NCBI GenBank assembly: GCA_029721435.1
Contig: CM056574.1
Span: forward strand, 31,930,501-31,994,500
Direction of reading: 5' to 3'
Length of the DNA stretch: 64,000 bases
DNA from: Gymnothorax reevesii
Lineage: Eukaryota; Chordata; Actinopteri; Anguilliformes; Muraenidae
In this document: one piece after another, positions 13,001-56,854 of the stretch
How positions within the stretch are numbered: the first letter of the stretch is position 1
Layout of the letters: each line of letters begins with the position of its first letter
Notes under the pieces: generated by a model
Databases searched by the model: none
Seen by the model: the letters and a program-made list of their open reading frames with translations, nothing else
Told to the model about the DNA's origin: nothing
Translations under genes and position numbers: made by a program

Positions 13001-14495
13001 TTGGAACATGTACAAGAGTATTTTGAGTGAGTGTTATTTTGAGTGTGTTATGTCCAAATTTCCTGCCCACCTGTGCTCTCCTTTCCGCGTTCCTCCCCTT
13101 AACGCCGCCTCCTCACAATGCACGGAATAGACTTGCGGCCCACAGTGAGGCCCGGAAGGAGCCGGAAAAGCGGGCGGGACCCAAAGCTACCGAACACAAG
13201 AGCCACCTGTCCCAGGCGCACCTGCTCGCCGGGGCAGTGAAAAGACGCAGGTGAGCCCCGCGCAGCCGTTTCATGGACCTTTAGCATGTGCAAAACCCTT
13301 TAAGCACTGGAAAATCCAGTAACGCATCTGATGATTGGTGCCAACCACGTACCTTGACCAATCAGTGCTCACGTTATTGGTCGCTTGCTAAAGTTCTCAG
13401 TAAATCATGCACAGAGTCTCCATCCTGCCTCTCAACCATAATACGATGTCATCACTGATTGACCACAGTTGATTCAATTGATTGGTTGACACACAGGTGT
13501 TTCTGCCATCTTGCTTGCCTGTGTCCAGACCAATATAGATTAGGGGGAATGTATATTTAAGGTTTCAGGAAGCATCTGTGAAGGTATGAAGTTATCCATG
13601 ACAATTGCTGGTGGAAAGGAGGCATTTGGTTGGAGGAGTGAAGGAGGGTTGGTTCAGGTCTGTGGGTGTAGCAGGTGATGGATAATTTCTGGAACAGTGA
13701 ATCACTGCCTGAATTAGTGTTTAGTGACCTGCAGTCTTTCAAGTTCTACCTTTCGTAATCTTTTACACAATTGCGCACGTTAAAATAATGTTTTCAGTGG
13801 AGTCAATGAAATTAAACAGAAAATTATCCAAACTAAACTAACTAAAAACTGTCACAATACAAAGAAATATTGTCTCCATCTCTCTCATTGTTCTCTCTCT
13901 CCTCTTGACTAATTGAAGCTCTTCGCAGTCGTCAGACGGCTCCAAGAAACAGAAGCAGGAAGGAACCGAAGTGATTGTTGACAGAGCAGGTGGGTTGTTG
14001 ATGGCGGGGTCGTGTAAACATCGGCAGCCTGTTGTTTTGATATCGCATTCCAGAACAGTTTTTTGCTTGATACTTTATCTGAAGCAACTTACAGTTGATG
14101 CGCCGAAAGAGAGGCCGGTGCACCACTGGAGCAATATAGGGTAAAGGCCCTTTCTCAGGGGGCAAACATCTACAATCGGCTCAAATTTCTGGCTCCACTA
14201 GGGCTTTCACCACCAACCCTGTCTAAGTCCCTGTCAAATGTGCTAGCCGCTACGCTATAGGCTGCCGCAGGGGGCATAGCTGCCGTCGCAGTGCACTGCA
14301 TCGCCCTATCTGTGTTTCTCTTCTGTTTCTCAGAGCAGGAGGTGAGTGAGAGCGAGAGCAGGAATGCCGTCTCTGTAAGCGTGACCGAGCCGGGCGTGGT
14401 CCACCTCCCGTCGGCCGCCGTGTGCGTGGGGATACTGCCTGGGCTGGGAGCCTACTCTGGCAGCAGCGACTCCGACTCCAGCAGCGACAGCGAAG
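3662..14495 (+). CDS. psme3ip1: psme3ip1 (fam192a / PIP30), partial multi-exon gene
   Basis: Five + strand exons (3662-3760, 8846-8967, 13117-13250, 13919-13989, 14334-14495) join in one frame to give about 196 residues that follow the known PSME3IP1/FAM192A/NIP30 protein (about 254 residues in human, from memory). Landmarks in order: [18 protein letters not shown], then a charged stretch with [17 protein letters not shown], the [13 protein letters not shown] block, and the tail [18 protein letters not shown] followed by an acidic serine run. The family is nuclear and binds the PA28-gamma (PSME3) proteasome activator through its C-terminal part; CK2 phosphorylation of the acidic serine run strengthens binding. 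The N-terminal exon(s) (about 45 residues) are left of the window, so no start codon is seen. The last exon is unresolved (see findings). The gene converges on cpne2. Identity is secure; exon ends rest on splice sites and phase, not on a transcript. Confidence 0.94.
3773..4043. repeat. CT microsatellite array with about 113-bp higher-order repeat
   Basis: (CT)n tracts alternate with a unit containing CACTATCGCTTGCATTCTGT and CACCTATCACTATCACTCTG, seen at about 3830-3890 and again at about 3940-4005. It begins about 12 nt after a psme3ip1 donor. The long open frames over it are low-complexity artefacts. Confidence 0.85.
4044..4835. other. psme3ip1 intron; probable dispersed repeat
   Basis: The segment opening TGGCTTTATTGGCATGAGAA resembles a widespread fish interspersed repeat (recollection only). 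No coding feature is supported. Confidence 0.35.
4836..5925. mobile_element. PIF/Harbinger-like non-autonomous element
   Basis: The left end is GGCTGTGTCCGAAAT (4836-4850). The right end, reverse complemented, is GGCCGTGTCTAAAAT; both have further inner similarity (CCGAAAT near 5848). Both sides carry TAA (4833-4835 and 5926-5928), the 3-bp TWA target duplication of this superfamily. Length is 1,090 bp with no transposase frame. A sequence near 5130-5170 (AGGCCGAAACGTTG) looks like a further nested repeat. Confidence 0.7.
6142..6345. mobile_element. hAT MITE, fold-back, copy 1
   Basis: This 204-bp element is almost wholly an inverted repeat. It opens CGGGGCTATTCAA and ends TTGAATAGCCCTG, and the arms share CTTTCATTCCAACC and ACTTACACACCTG. 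It is flanked by identical 8-bp sites GGTTAGGA (6134-6141 and 6346-6353). A second copy is at 21615-21821. Confidence 0.8.
6354..7295. other. psme3ip1 intron, nothing recognised
   Basis: Ordinary AT-rich intron without exon-like splice-site pairs in the psme3ip1 phase and without a clear repeat. Confidence 0.45.
7296..7675. repeat. Dispersed repeat with internal units of about 135-190 bp
   Basis: Two related sub-units carry GGCATATGCATT/GGCATATGTATT and TGACCTTGTGACCTTCACCT (7434-7453 and 7579-7598). It resembles interspersed repeats common in aquatic animal genomes. No coding content. Confidence 0.6.
7845..7875. repeat. CT microsatellite
   Basis: A run of CT dinucleotides inside the psme3ip1 intron. 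Confidence 0.9.
7984..8305. repeat. TG-rich simple repeat
   Basis: Degenerate TG/CG tract with a roughly 36-bp sub-repeat (GTGTATTTGTGCATGTGGG at about 8190 and 8225). Open frames here are low-complexity artefacts. Confidence 0.8.
8306..8845. other. psme3ip1 intron, nothing recognised
   Basis: Ends in a T-rich tract and the CTCCACAG acceptor. No other feature was found. Confidence 0.5.
8846..8967 (+). CDS. psme3ip1: psme3ip1 internal exon ending at a U12-type donor
   Basis: The acceptor CTCCACAG ends at 8845. The 2-nt entry phase joins the previous exon to give Lys, then [20 protein letters not shown] and on to ELTEYR. The exon is 122 nt and ends in phase 0. No GT follows TACAGA; instead the intron opens with ATATCCTTCC, a match to the minor-spliceosome AT-AC donor. 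A conventional donor (GTACAG) lies 7 nt upstream at 8961 and would end the exon at 8960. Confidence 0.9.
8978..10287. other. U12 intron interior; GC-rich patch with X-box-like motif
   Basis: No coding content. It holds a poly(A) run near 9513 and a GC-richer patch (about 9770-9990) with CACGTG at 9775, the RFX/X-box-like GTTGCTATAGAAAC at 9939-9952 and CCAAT at 9957-9961. Whether it is regulatory is unknown. Confidence 0.35.
10288..11181. mobile_element. Tc1/mariner-like relic with a nested repeat
   Basis: The left end CATTGTTTAACAAATTTATT pairs with the right end, which reverse-complements to CAGTGCTTAAATTTATTAGA. Both share AAATTTATTAGACCA and TA lies immediately outside each. Inside, about 10510-10860 carries a second repeat with TTGGCCAAATGTTCTCATTT twice (about 10612 and 10758). 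No transposase frame survives. Confidence 0.7.
11389..12334. mobile_element. hAT-like MITE interrupted by a LINE 3' end
   Basis: The left end CAAGGGCTGGGCGATA pairs with the right end ATATGCCCAGCCCT, the reverse complement of AGGGCTGGGCATAT. The flanks AGTAGGTT (11381-11388) and AGTAAGTG (12335-12342) agree at 6 of 8 positions, as a decayed 8-bp target duplication would. Its middle is replaced by a retrotransposon fragment. Confidence 0.7.
11739..12310 (+). pseudogene. LINE reverse-transcriptase C-terminus, 5'-truncated
   Basis: A + strand frame from 11739 reads [29 protein letters not shown] and YNTRSG, hits one stop (TAA at 12114-12116) and continues in the same frame with [11 protein letters not shown]. 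These are hallmarks of the C-terminal end of non-LTR retrotransposon reverse transcriptases. The 3' end is CAATAAAATCAATCAATCAA, a LINE-type simple-repeat tail. Only the 3' end was inserted, the usual result of incomplete target-primed reverse transcription. The clade is not resolved. Confidence 0.75.
12343..13116. other. 3' part of the U12 intron, nothing else recognised
   Basis: Holds the branch-point motif at 13094-13103. A 183-codon minus-strand frame (12519-13070) has no recognisable similarity and is not supported as a gene. Confidence 0.5.
13117..13250 (+). CDS. psme3ip1: psme3ip1 internal exon after the U12-type intron
   Basis: The exon opens after CTCAC (13112-13116) in phase 0 as [19 protein letters not shown] and continues through [15 protein letters not shown]; the donor GTGAGC begins at 13251. 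From memory, its first 19 residues align without a gap to the human segment that follows Tyr-Arg. This supports the AC acceptor over the AG at 13144-13145, which would remove 12 residues. The exon is 134 nt and leaves 2 nt (AG). Confidence 0.9.
13251..13918. other. psme3ip1 intron, nothing recognised
   Basis: GT-AG intron ending in a CT-rich tract with a CTAAT branch-like motif near 13909. No repeat or gene was identified. Confidence 0.5.
13919..13989 (+). CDS. psme3ip1: psme3ip1 internal exon, basic/serine linker
   Basis: This 71-nt exon encodes [19 protein letters not shown].. and ends ..VDRA with 1 nt left over; the donor is GTGGGT at 13990. The acceptor was chosen by phase. The AG at 13917-13918, behind a CT-rich tract and a CTAAT branch-like motif, keeps the frame (AG + C = Ser). 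The more obvious TTCGCAG ending at 13928 would not. The segment matches the low-complexity serine/lysine linker of the family, which is poorly conserved. Confidence 0.85.
14057..14276 (-). mobile_element. tRNA-derived SINE
   Basis: Read on the - strand it begins with a tRNA-like A box (TATAGCGTAGCGGCTAGCAC). It ends in a tail whose + strand form, TTATCTGAAGCAACTTACAG, is the 3' part of a SINE family widespread in teleosts (recollection). It lies in the short intron between the last two identified psme3ip1 exons. The B box is worn. Confidence 0.6.
14334..14495 (+). CDS. psme3ip1: psme3ip1 exon with PA28-gamma-binding tail
   Basis: The acceptor TTTCTCAG ends at 14333 and the donor GTAGAG starts at 14496. 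The 162-nt exon encodes [11 protein letters not shown].., then [20 protein letters not shown] followed by [10 protein letters not shown]. The hydrophobic [12 protein letters not shown] block plus the acidic serine run is the family signature and the region tied to CK2-dependent binding of PA28-gamma. If the donor is not used, the frame runs on for 16 codons and stops at 14546-14548. Confidence 0.93.
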
Positions 14496-14548
14496 GTAGA
14501 GAGTCGCCCAGACTACCACGCGAAAAACGCATGAACAGTTCGGTCTGA

Positions 14549-17100
14549 AAGCACTTGGCTCAGCTCTGCAGTGCAGTAGTTTTGAAGGCAGTGAACTTGG
14601 CAGTTAGCGCAGAGACATGCCGTGGTCTTTAATATGCGGGTGCTTGCATCCCTATTTCACGAAATGTGTAGAAGGTGCAGTTGCTTTGCACATTATCTAT
14701 ATACTCGTGGACTGTCTTGTTGATGGGTACGTATACATGTGCGTATTGCCCGCACACATTTGTGCTAATACTTGGGCAAGTGCGCATAGATGTGCAGTCA
14801 GGCATGGACGAACTAGACCGAGTACTTGGCAGATAAATCATTACAATTAAAAAAAATAAATAAAAATTTGCAACTATTTTGTGGTCCTACATTTATTCTA
14901 TATTTTACTAAGTTCCCTGTGTTATGTAGGCCATGCGTAATTTGAAAAAAAACTATCACGCTTTGCGCTTTACAACCTCGTCAATCCCAACCCCTGGTAA
15001 TGCTGGGGTTACAAGATTTTCAGTTGCTTGCTGTATATAGAAGTGTTTTAGGCATGACTGAACACAACCGGTTTCCGTTTCAGATCGCCTGATTAACAAT
15101 CAAGTTAGTTATTCATCGAATATCCAAGACAATACATAAGCCGATATTGGTTTAGTAGTTTAGAAATTATTTGTTGAGAAGTGACCTAGAGACCACCGAT
15201 AGGCGACACTGAAAAAGTACGTAAAATACATGCGATATTGCAAGGTTGACTATTATACAGGTAAATAATCCAAAACTTTCTCCGAATTCCATTTCCTGCT
15301 CCTTCATCTTCGGCCTGTCGAGGTTTAATACGTGAGAGGCATCACGTATTAAACTAGGGAACCATTTTATGAGCTACAGTATGTCATCACCCAGAAAAAA
15401 AATCCCTGCACGAAATCTTCAATTTGAATTAATTGCATTAAATGGGCAACTTTTTTTTTTTTTTAAAACAACTTTCTTTAATGAATGTAGCTTGTCAGTT
15501 TTTTCAGCATTAATACATGCAGGCAGCAGGCTAATCCAGTAAAAATGCACAAAACAATGATGGAATAGCCTTATAATCGCACCCTCAGGGATCATCATCA
15601 GCAAACTTTAAACGCTGCCAAACCAAAATTGCTCTTCTGTGGAAGTTGGTGTGGAAGTGACGTTGTGATGTAGCGCCACACGCCAGTCGAATTCAAATGT
15701 ATGATATGCGAGGTCATTTATTATAAATGTGCTACACCTGAATGGTAAAATGGCAGAAATTTTTGTTACTATTGATATAGAAATGTAATTTCTGGTGCTG
15801 TTAGATTGCGGCTGTAGATCGCCCCTTTTATATGTGCGTACCTCAGGCAAGCGGGAAGGAAACAGTTTTTGTCTGCCATGAAAAAATTGGTACTCAACCT
15901 CTATAATTGCCAACAAATGTGGATTGAAGCACAGTATTTCATTAGATAAAAACATAGCAAATTTTTAAAATGATTACATCTATCCTCTTTCAAAAAGTTT
16001 TTACTTTTAAAATGTGGACTTAAAAATGCTCTGCAGTTATTGGAAATGTTAGGATCATGAGAGTCGGAAACAACCTTACACAGCCACCTCTGGATTTTAA
16101 TTCTACAGAAAGTAGAATACACACAATATTAGTATAGCCTGATTTTTGTCAGCAACTAATCAGAAATACCAGGTTTAAATGGACATACTGGATTTAAATG
16201 GAACGAATACTTACAAAAAAAAAAATGCATTCCAATGTTGATTAAGAATTAGAAGGTCAACTTTTTGAACGAAGCTCTAAATGTTTGGTATAGCCTTGAA
16301 TTCCTAATACATTAAAGCAATTCTTGGCTTTCTGGCATTTTTATACTTTTCTTTTGTAATCTTAAAATGCTCCTAAAAAGCGTATGGCACACCATAATGT
16401 ATAAGGAAATCCACCAGGTGTTGAAACATATATTTCTCATAAAACTCAGGCCAATAATTTTATTCGGTCCGAATAAAATAATTTGCCGAGCTTCCTAGCT
16501 GTCATCAGTCGCCGCGTCCCTTCCGAAACGAACGTAAACAAACGAGCACTGAAATGCTATAATTACAATAATAACGTTAATGGTAGTTCGTCAGACTACA
16601 AAGGTAACTAAACCTTATGAGGGCATTTTATTTTATACCACATATAGAATTTAATATTATGTAATTACTGTTGGTTAGTTTTCACTTACCGGTGCCTCTG
16701 AATCTGACTCCATTGACCCGTTTCACTCGCGCTGCTTACTACCTTACCGCACGTGTCAGGGGAGGAGGGGAGCCTCAGAGGTCAGGTAGGGGGAAGAGGG
16801 TGGGACTTTGGAGGGAGGCGGAGTTGTTCATGTTTGAATTTTTACTGAGTGCTGTGCGACTTGCCAGAAAGGTAAGAATTGCTTTAATAAATGGCACCAT
16901 AAACGTTAGCCTAATGCTGCCTGCATTGATTACTGTGTGCAACTTTTGTAGACTGGGCCGCAAGAAAAAAAAAAAAGCAGTTATTTGAGTACTATTTATG
17001 CAGTGGGATGAGCTTTCGGTGAGAGAAAAACTGCAGAAGTTTTCTTCTGCAGAAAATTTCTGCAGCCCTAGCAAGCACTCCATCACCCAGAGTTAGGCAT
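14549..17100. other. Intergenic region 3' of psme3ip1
   Basis: AT-rich; contains poly(A) signal candidates (14855), a strong unassigned acceptor at 15083 and a 23-bp near-perfect palindrome at 16457-16479. No gene is supported. Confidence 0.45.
14855..14864 (+). terminator. Candidate poly(A) signals downstream of psme3ip1
   Basis: Two overlapping AATAAA motifs (14855-14860 and 14859-14864) lie about 310 bp after the read-through stop at 14546-14548. They fit a transcript ending here if the donor at 14496 is not used. If the gene splices on to a further exon they would be intronic. Confidence 0.3.
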
Positions 17101-17129
17101 ATTATACAGACGGTCACACTCAACTGAAC

Positions 17130-17245
17130 ATACTGATGTGAGTGCGCGCATGGGAAAAAAAATGCCTGAGGCAAGATTTGAACCGCTATCTCACACATTG
17201 CCCAAGGCCTCCAAGACACAATATTACCAGTCAGCTCAAGGTGAA
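17130..17245 (-). repeat. Possible tRNA-related SINE fragment
   Basis: On the - strand it contains GAGCTGACTGGTAA (A-box-like) and, about 45 nt on, GCGGTTCAAATCTTG (B-box-like). It does not fold as a functional tRNA by eye. Confidence 0.35.
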
Positions 17246-18334
17246 AGAGCCTCTAGCTATAGGTAAACGCCTTTATTTTGACGGAGAGGGTTGCATTACT
17301 GTTGAGTGTGTTGTCATGGTAACCTGTTGCTTGGCCTTCGCTTTAATGTTCGTCACTGTGCATTTTCGCTCTGCAGACATGACGTTTGAAAAATTCCAAC
17401 CGAACTGCACGAGTCTTCTGTAGGCTGCAGCACTATGTGCGCGTGTGCGACTAGTTTGACATGACATGCCTTGTCTAGGTTTGAGGCCTACCCCCCACCC
17501 CCCAGTTGTCATGTGATTTAACCCACCCCTCTCTCGTGTTGAATTCCACAGTTTAACCCTTAGCACCCCAGCCTCCAACACACGGAGTCCTGCCCTCCTC
17601 CTGCCGCTCGACAGACTGGAGGGAACACATTTGTGCAGAGGCCCAAAGGAACAATACCAGTGACCTGCTCTCGCGCTGCACGATGAAACTGTTCTGTTGT
17701 CTTTTTTCCCAAACTGGGGAGTGTGTGTTTGCTGGGAGACTTTTAATTTAGTTTTTTGTTCAAAACTGCTCTGTGTGTTTGTGTGTGTGTGTGTGTGTGT
17801 GATGTTGAAATGCAATGCAATTTTGTGTGGAGGGGCAGAATAAAATAAGTTTTCAAAGTTTCTTTCACTGTTGTGTATTTGCTTTTAAGTGGGTGACTGA
17901 ATAGAGATGCTGGGGGTTGTGGCACTACTGTACCACTTGGCCTGCGTGGCTTGGCGTTGGCCATTAGCTAAAAGGCTAATCTGTCAACACCATGTATTGT
18001 ATACACTTGCTGATTATTTGGTGTAAAAGCATACTGCATGATAAAAAAATTACTGTATGATACAGCATTGCTCCAAAGCTCTCCAAAATGTCAAACATGC
18101 CTGTTTCAAGAAAAGTGATCGATTCCCTGCAGACCTCCGACTAATGGCAAACTCCTTGTATCCCGATGAAATCTTACAGTGCTCTTCGAAGTTTATGTGA
18201 GAATATACTGAGAAATTAAACGGCGCATTTATTATATTTTAAGTAATTTGCCTGAATTCTGAAGATATACTGTGAAGGACATCTGTTAATTAAGCTGGTC
18301 CAAACTGGTGGATCTGAATACCTTGTTTCATAAC
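17246..18334. other. Intergenic, nothing recognised
   Basis: Contains a TG microsatellite (about 17773-17802) and an acceptor-like TCTGCAG at 17371-17377 followed by a short frame. No gene is supported. Confidence 0.4.
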
Positions 18335-18400
18335 ATTTCGTTACATTTATTTGGCAGATGCTTTTATGCAAAGCGACAAACAGTAAGTGCGTAGAATCAG
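18335..18400 (+). mobile_element. SINE tail fragment
   Basis: Contains TTTGGCAGATGCTTTTATGC followed by AAAGCGACAAACAGTA. This is the same family tail as the SINE at 14057-14276, in the same + strand sense as that copy's reverse complement. Confidence 0.5.
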
Positions 18401-18488
18401 GTCATTTCAATGGCAACACAACAAATCAGACGAGGTATAATTCACACAGAGCATCAATCCGCTCAGTCATGAACTGGTTTCCTGTAGA

Positions 18489-19428
18489 CAAGTAGTTCTC
18501 GATGTTGGTCCTTCAGCCCCCGTGAATGCTGGTTTTGGTTCAAGTAAAATTACCATTTTTATAAGTTCTTGATTAGGCTTAATATTTACTAGCAGTCTTT
18601 TACATAGTTAAGGCACGTTCATTCAGAAATTTCCATGTACACCAGGAATAATAAAAGGCCGTTGAATATAATATGTTCATTTTTCTGCACTGCAGCCTCT
18701 GGTAATTACCTTTTTAAACATCCAATTAAAGAAAATCATAAAGCTCAAAATTAGATTACTTAACATAAGTTCTGTTAGTTCTTTCAAAATATTCCCCTGA
18801 ATCAAAATATGACAAAATCAGACTGACTCTTCATCATTTGCTTGCCTATTAACCCTGGTTAGCCTCTGAGATTCCAAGGTTCCCAACAATCCCTAATATG
18901 TCCTGCTGAATTACAGGGAAATGTGTTTAAAAGATGCACAAGATATTTTCTATTTGATATAATACTGTGGGCTTGAATAAACATGCTGTCCTGGGTTTGA
19001 ATATTTCAATGCAAGTGTAATGTACCTTCAGTGAAATGCTGCAACCAGTTGCTACAGAAGATGTATGTGACATTGTTCTACAAAATGGAAAAAAAATGCT
19101 TGTCCTGACTTCAGCCTACTGAAGGGAACACTTCAGTGGAAAAATTCAAATTTTAAGGTGTTAAATGGTTAGGTCTGGCGTGGATGGATATGATTGGTTG
19201 CTCCCCCCCCTTTTATGTAGCTGTTTCCAATATCACAATGTGGATATATAATTTTTATTCTCCTTTGCATGCATGGTCATTTTTTGACAAAATATGGCAA
19301 AAGTGGGCAATTAGCTCTTCTAATCATTAGCAGAAGACATCAACAGTATGTTAATATCCTGCAACTGTAAGTGTGGATTGAACAGAAACCAGCCCGGGAG
19401 CCTCGGGACCGATGTTGAGAACCATTGG
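18489..19428. mobile_element. hAT-like non-autonomous element, older copy
   Basis: The left end AGTAGTTCTCGATGTTGGTC pairs with the right end, which reverse-complements to AATGGTTCTCAACATCGGTC. The 8-bp flanks agree at only 4 of 8 positions. The interior shares TGTTTCCAATATCACAAT and ATGCTGGTTTT with the hAT element at 58112-59654, so the two belong to one family. Confidence 0.65.
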
Positions 19429-20826
19429 CGTGGACGGTTGGCATTGATCAGCTATATTAAAGCTTTAAGCTGAGTGTACGGCAAATAAACCTCCATGATG
19501 CGGATTTAGCTGTGGAGTGTACACAATCATAAGCTCTCTGCACTGAAAGGTTCCAAGCTGTGCCAGTATGTGTTGATAAATGTCAAAAACAACATAACAT
19601 TCAAGTTCTCAGACATTTCTTTGATGAAATATCTCCATATGGGAGGTTTTCCACAATTTATTTTATAACTAAACTACTGATAATGTGTAGTATTACAATG
19701 TAATAGGCATTCAGAGAGTTTGTTGCATTTTAGCCTACGGTAATGGCAGGTTCCTTTATAATATTTACGGCATTCCGTGATCATTTCTGACTTTTGAACA
19801 GTTAGCTGTTGTCTGAGCCGCGTCATTAGCCAAGTACAAAAGGGGCTAAAGATCAGGCTTTTTCCTGACTGGGAAGGTGGTTTCAGTTTCATAAGGGCTC
19901 AGTTTGTTCCTTTCCTTCACCCAGCACCACCAGATCTGAGGACACTAGCAATACTGTCAGAATCAATGCTTGCTATGGCAGTGACATTTCATATGACTCT
20001 CCCTGTCCAATCACTTACCTGCATTTCTTCATTTATTGACCATTTGTTTGTCTCAATTTAGATCCACCTTCACTGATTCGATGTAATTGGTATAAACATA
20101 TTATAAAGTAGCCTACAAAGTATCTCAAAACAGGGAATGTGGTTAAGGTCATGATTTTGAAGTACATGCATATGTGCCAAGACACTTACTCTCAAGCGGC
20201 ATGTTGGATGATTTTTAGTATGACACATATTCATGTGCATTGAGGAAGGGGTGTTTTCCGAAAGTGTACGAGTGGGATCCATCAGAAATTCAGTGTTTTT
20301 AAAAGTGGAGAGGTAAAAAAAAAGAGGAAATAACCAGGGTATTTAGCTTACCAATCTATATTAAAGCCTTTCCAGAAATCCTGAGCTGCCCAACCACTCC
20401 ACCTAAAGGGCTCCACTGTTGAAATGTCTTGATCACCCTCCTCCTGTAGTCACTTTCCTAGACACACACACACTGCGTATGCACTCAGATCCCTGTGAAC
20501 ACTGACACACACAACTGACTGCTTTCTTACCGCAAATGTCAGCTTATCCTTTCCCCCCTCACAGAGGCGAATTTTTCCAGATATATATACACCACCCAGG
20601 CAATATAATGACCCCAGTGTGTGCATACATGAAAACCTGACTCTAGAGGGGAGACACTCTTGAGTAAAATGACCTCTGTAAACACACCAACTCATATGCC
20701 CACATAATGGTGTCTATATATACTCCAACACTGTAAATACACACTTTTAAGAAATATCTCGAGTACATCCACACACATAGCTTGTATTCACACAGCTGCT
20801 AACAATTCAGTCCTTGGGTACTGTAA
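19429..20826. other. Intergenic, nothing recognised
   Basis: AT-rich sequence between the convergent genes. No exon, RNA gene or clear repeat was found. Confidence 0.45.
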
Positions 20827-20832
20827 TTTATT
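20827..20832 (-). terminator. Candidate poly(A) signal for cpne2
   Basis: AATAAA on the - strand (TTTATT on +), about 500 bp past the cpne2 stop codon. It is a reasonable 3' UTR length, but AATAAA is common in AT-rich DNA and other copies exist nearby, so the assignment is tentative. Confidence 0.3.
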
Positions 20833-21330
20833 GACCTGAGAATTAACAGAACTCAACAAGTAAACCTTGGGAAGCGAATATCACACTTTGACAAGGGTAC
20901 TCGGTCTTTATCACAGATTTTACAATTCACTACATAAGAGTTACATGAAACATTATAACAACTGTTTCTTATAAAATAAAAACAACAACAGTAATAAAAC
21001 AGATAACATTAGCAAAAGGTACATTCAATACTTTTTTCTTGTTTATCTCTTTAAGACCAGGAGCTTGTGTAGTGTTTTTGTATTTTCATCCGATTTTTAC
21101 ATTGTTTTTTTGTCTTTTTTCTAAAAAGTCTTGCATCAGGACGAGGCCGTGGTTGAGAGAGAGAAGATGGTGTCAGTAGGGGTAGAGGGGCTGTTTTTAA
21201 AAATTGTACAAGGTATTAAAATTGTATTTAAAATTTTCCATGCAGTCAGGTTTCTGTCTTTTGATTTTATATTTCTGTAAACAGCGAGGAGATTTTGGCA
21301 ACATGCAAATCAGTCCCAGGCCTCAAGCCT

Positions 21331-56854
<35,524 letters not shown>

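Larger units (their letters stand above)
8968..13116 (+). other. U12-type (AT-AC) intron of psme3ip1
   Basis: The 5' end ATATCCTTCC (8968-8977) matches the minor-spliceosome donor consensus ATATCCTTT at the first eight bases. The 3' end has TCCCCTTAAC (13094-13103), close to the U12 branch consensus TTCCTTAAC. The branch adenosine is about 14 nt before the terminal AC at 13115-13116, inside the usual narrow spacing window. Both flanking exons are in phase 0 and the joined protein aligns to the human one without gaps. The intron is 4,149 bp and contains several mobile elements. Confidence 0.85.

Noticed and set aside
12519..13070. 183-codon minus-strand frame in the U12 intron
   Set aside because: Asn/Pro/Lys-biased, no domain, antisense to an intron; a chance frame.
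13141..13145. CCCACAG as the main acceptor of the third psme3ip1 exon
   Set aside because: It would delete 12 residues that align ungapped with the human protein; kept only as an alternative splice site.
13921..13928. TTCGCAG as acceptor of the fourth psme3ip1 exon
   Set aside because: It breaks the reading frame with the preceding exon; the AG at 13917-13918 keeps it.
17273..17815. 180-codon minus-strand frame
   Set aside because: Begins in a TG/CA microsatellite translation (HTHTHTHT) and has no similarity to a known protein.
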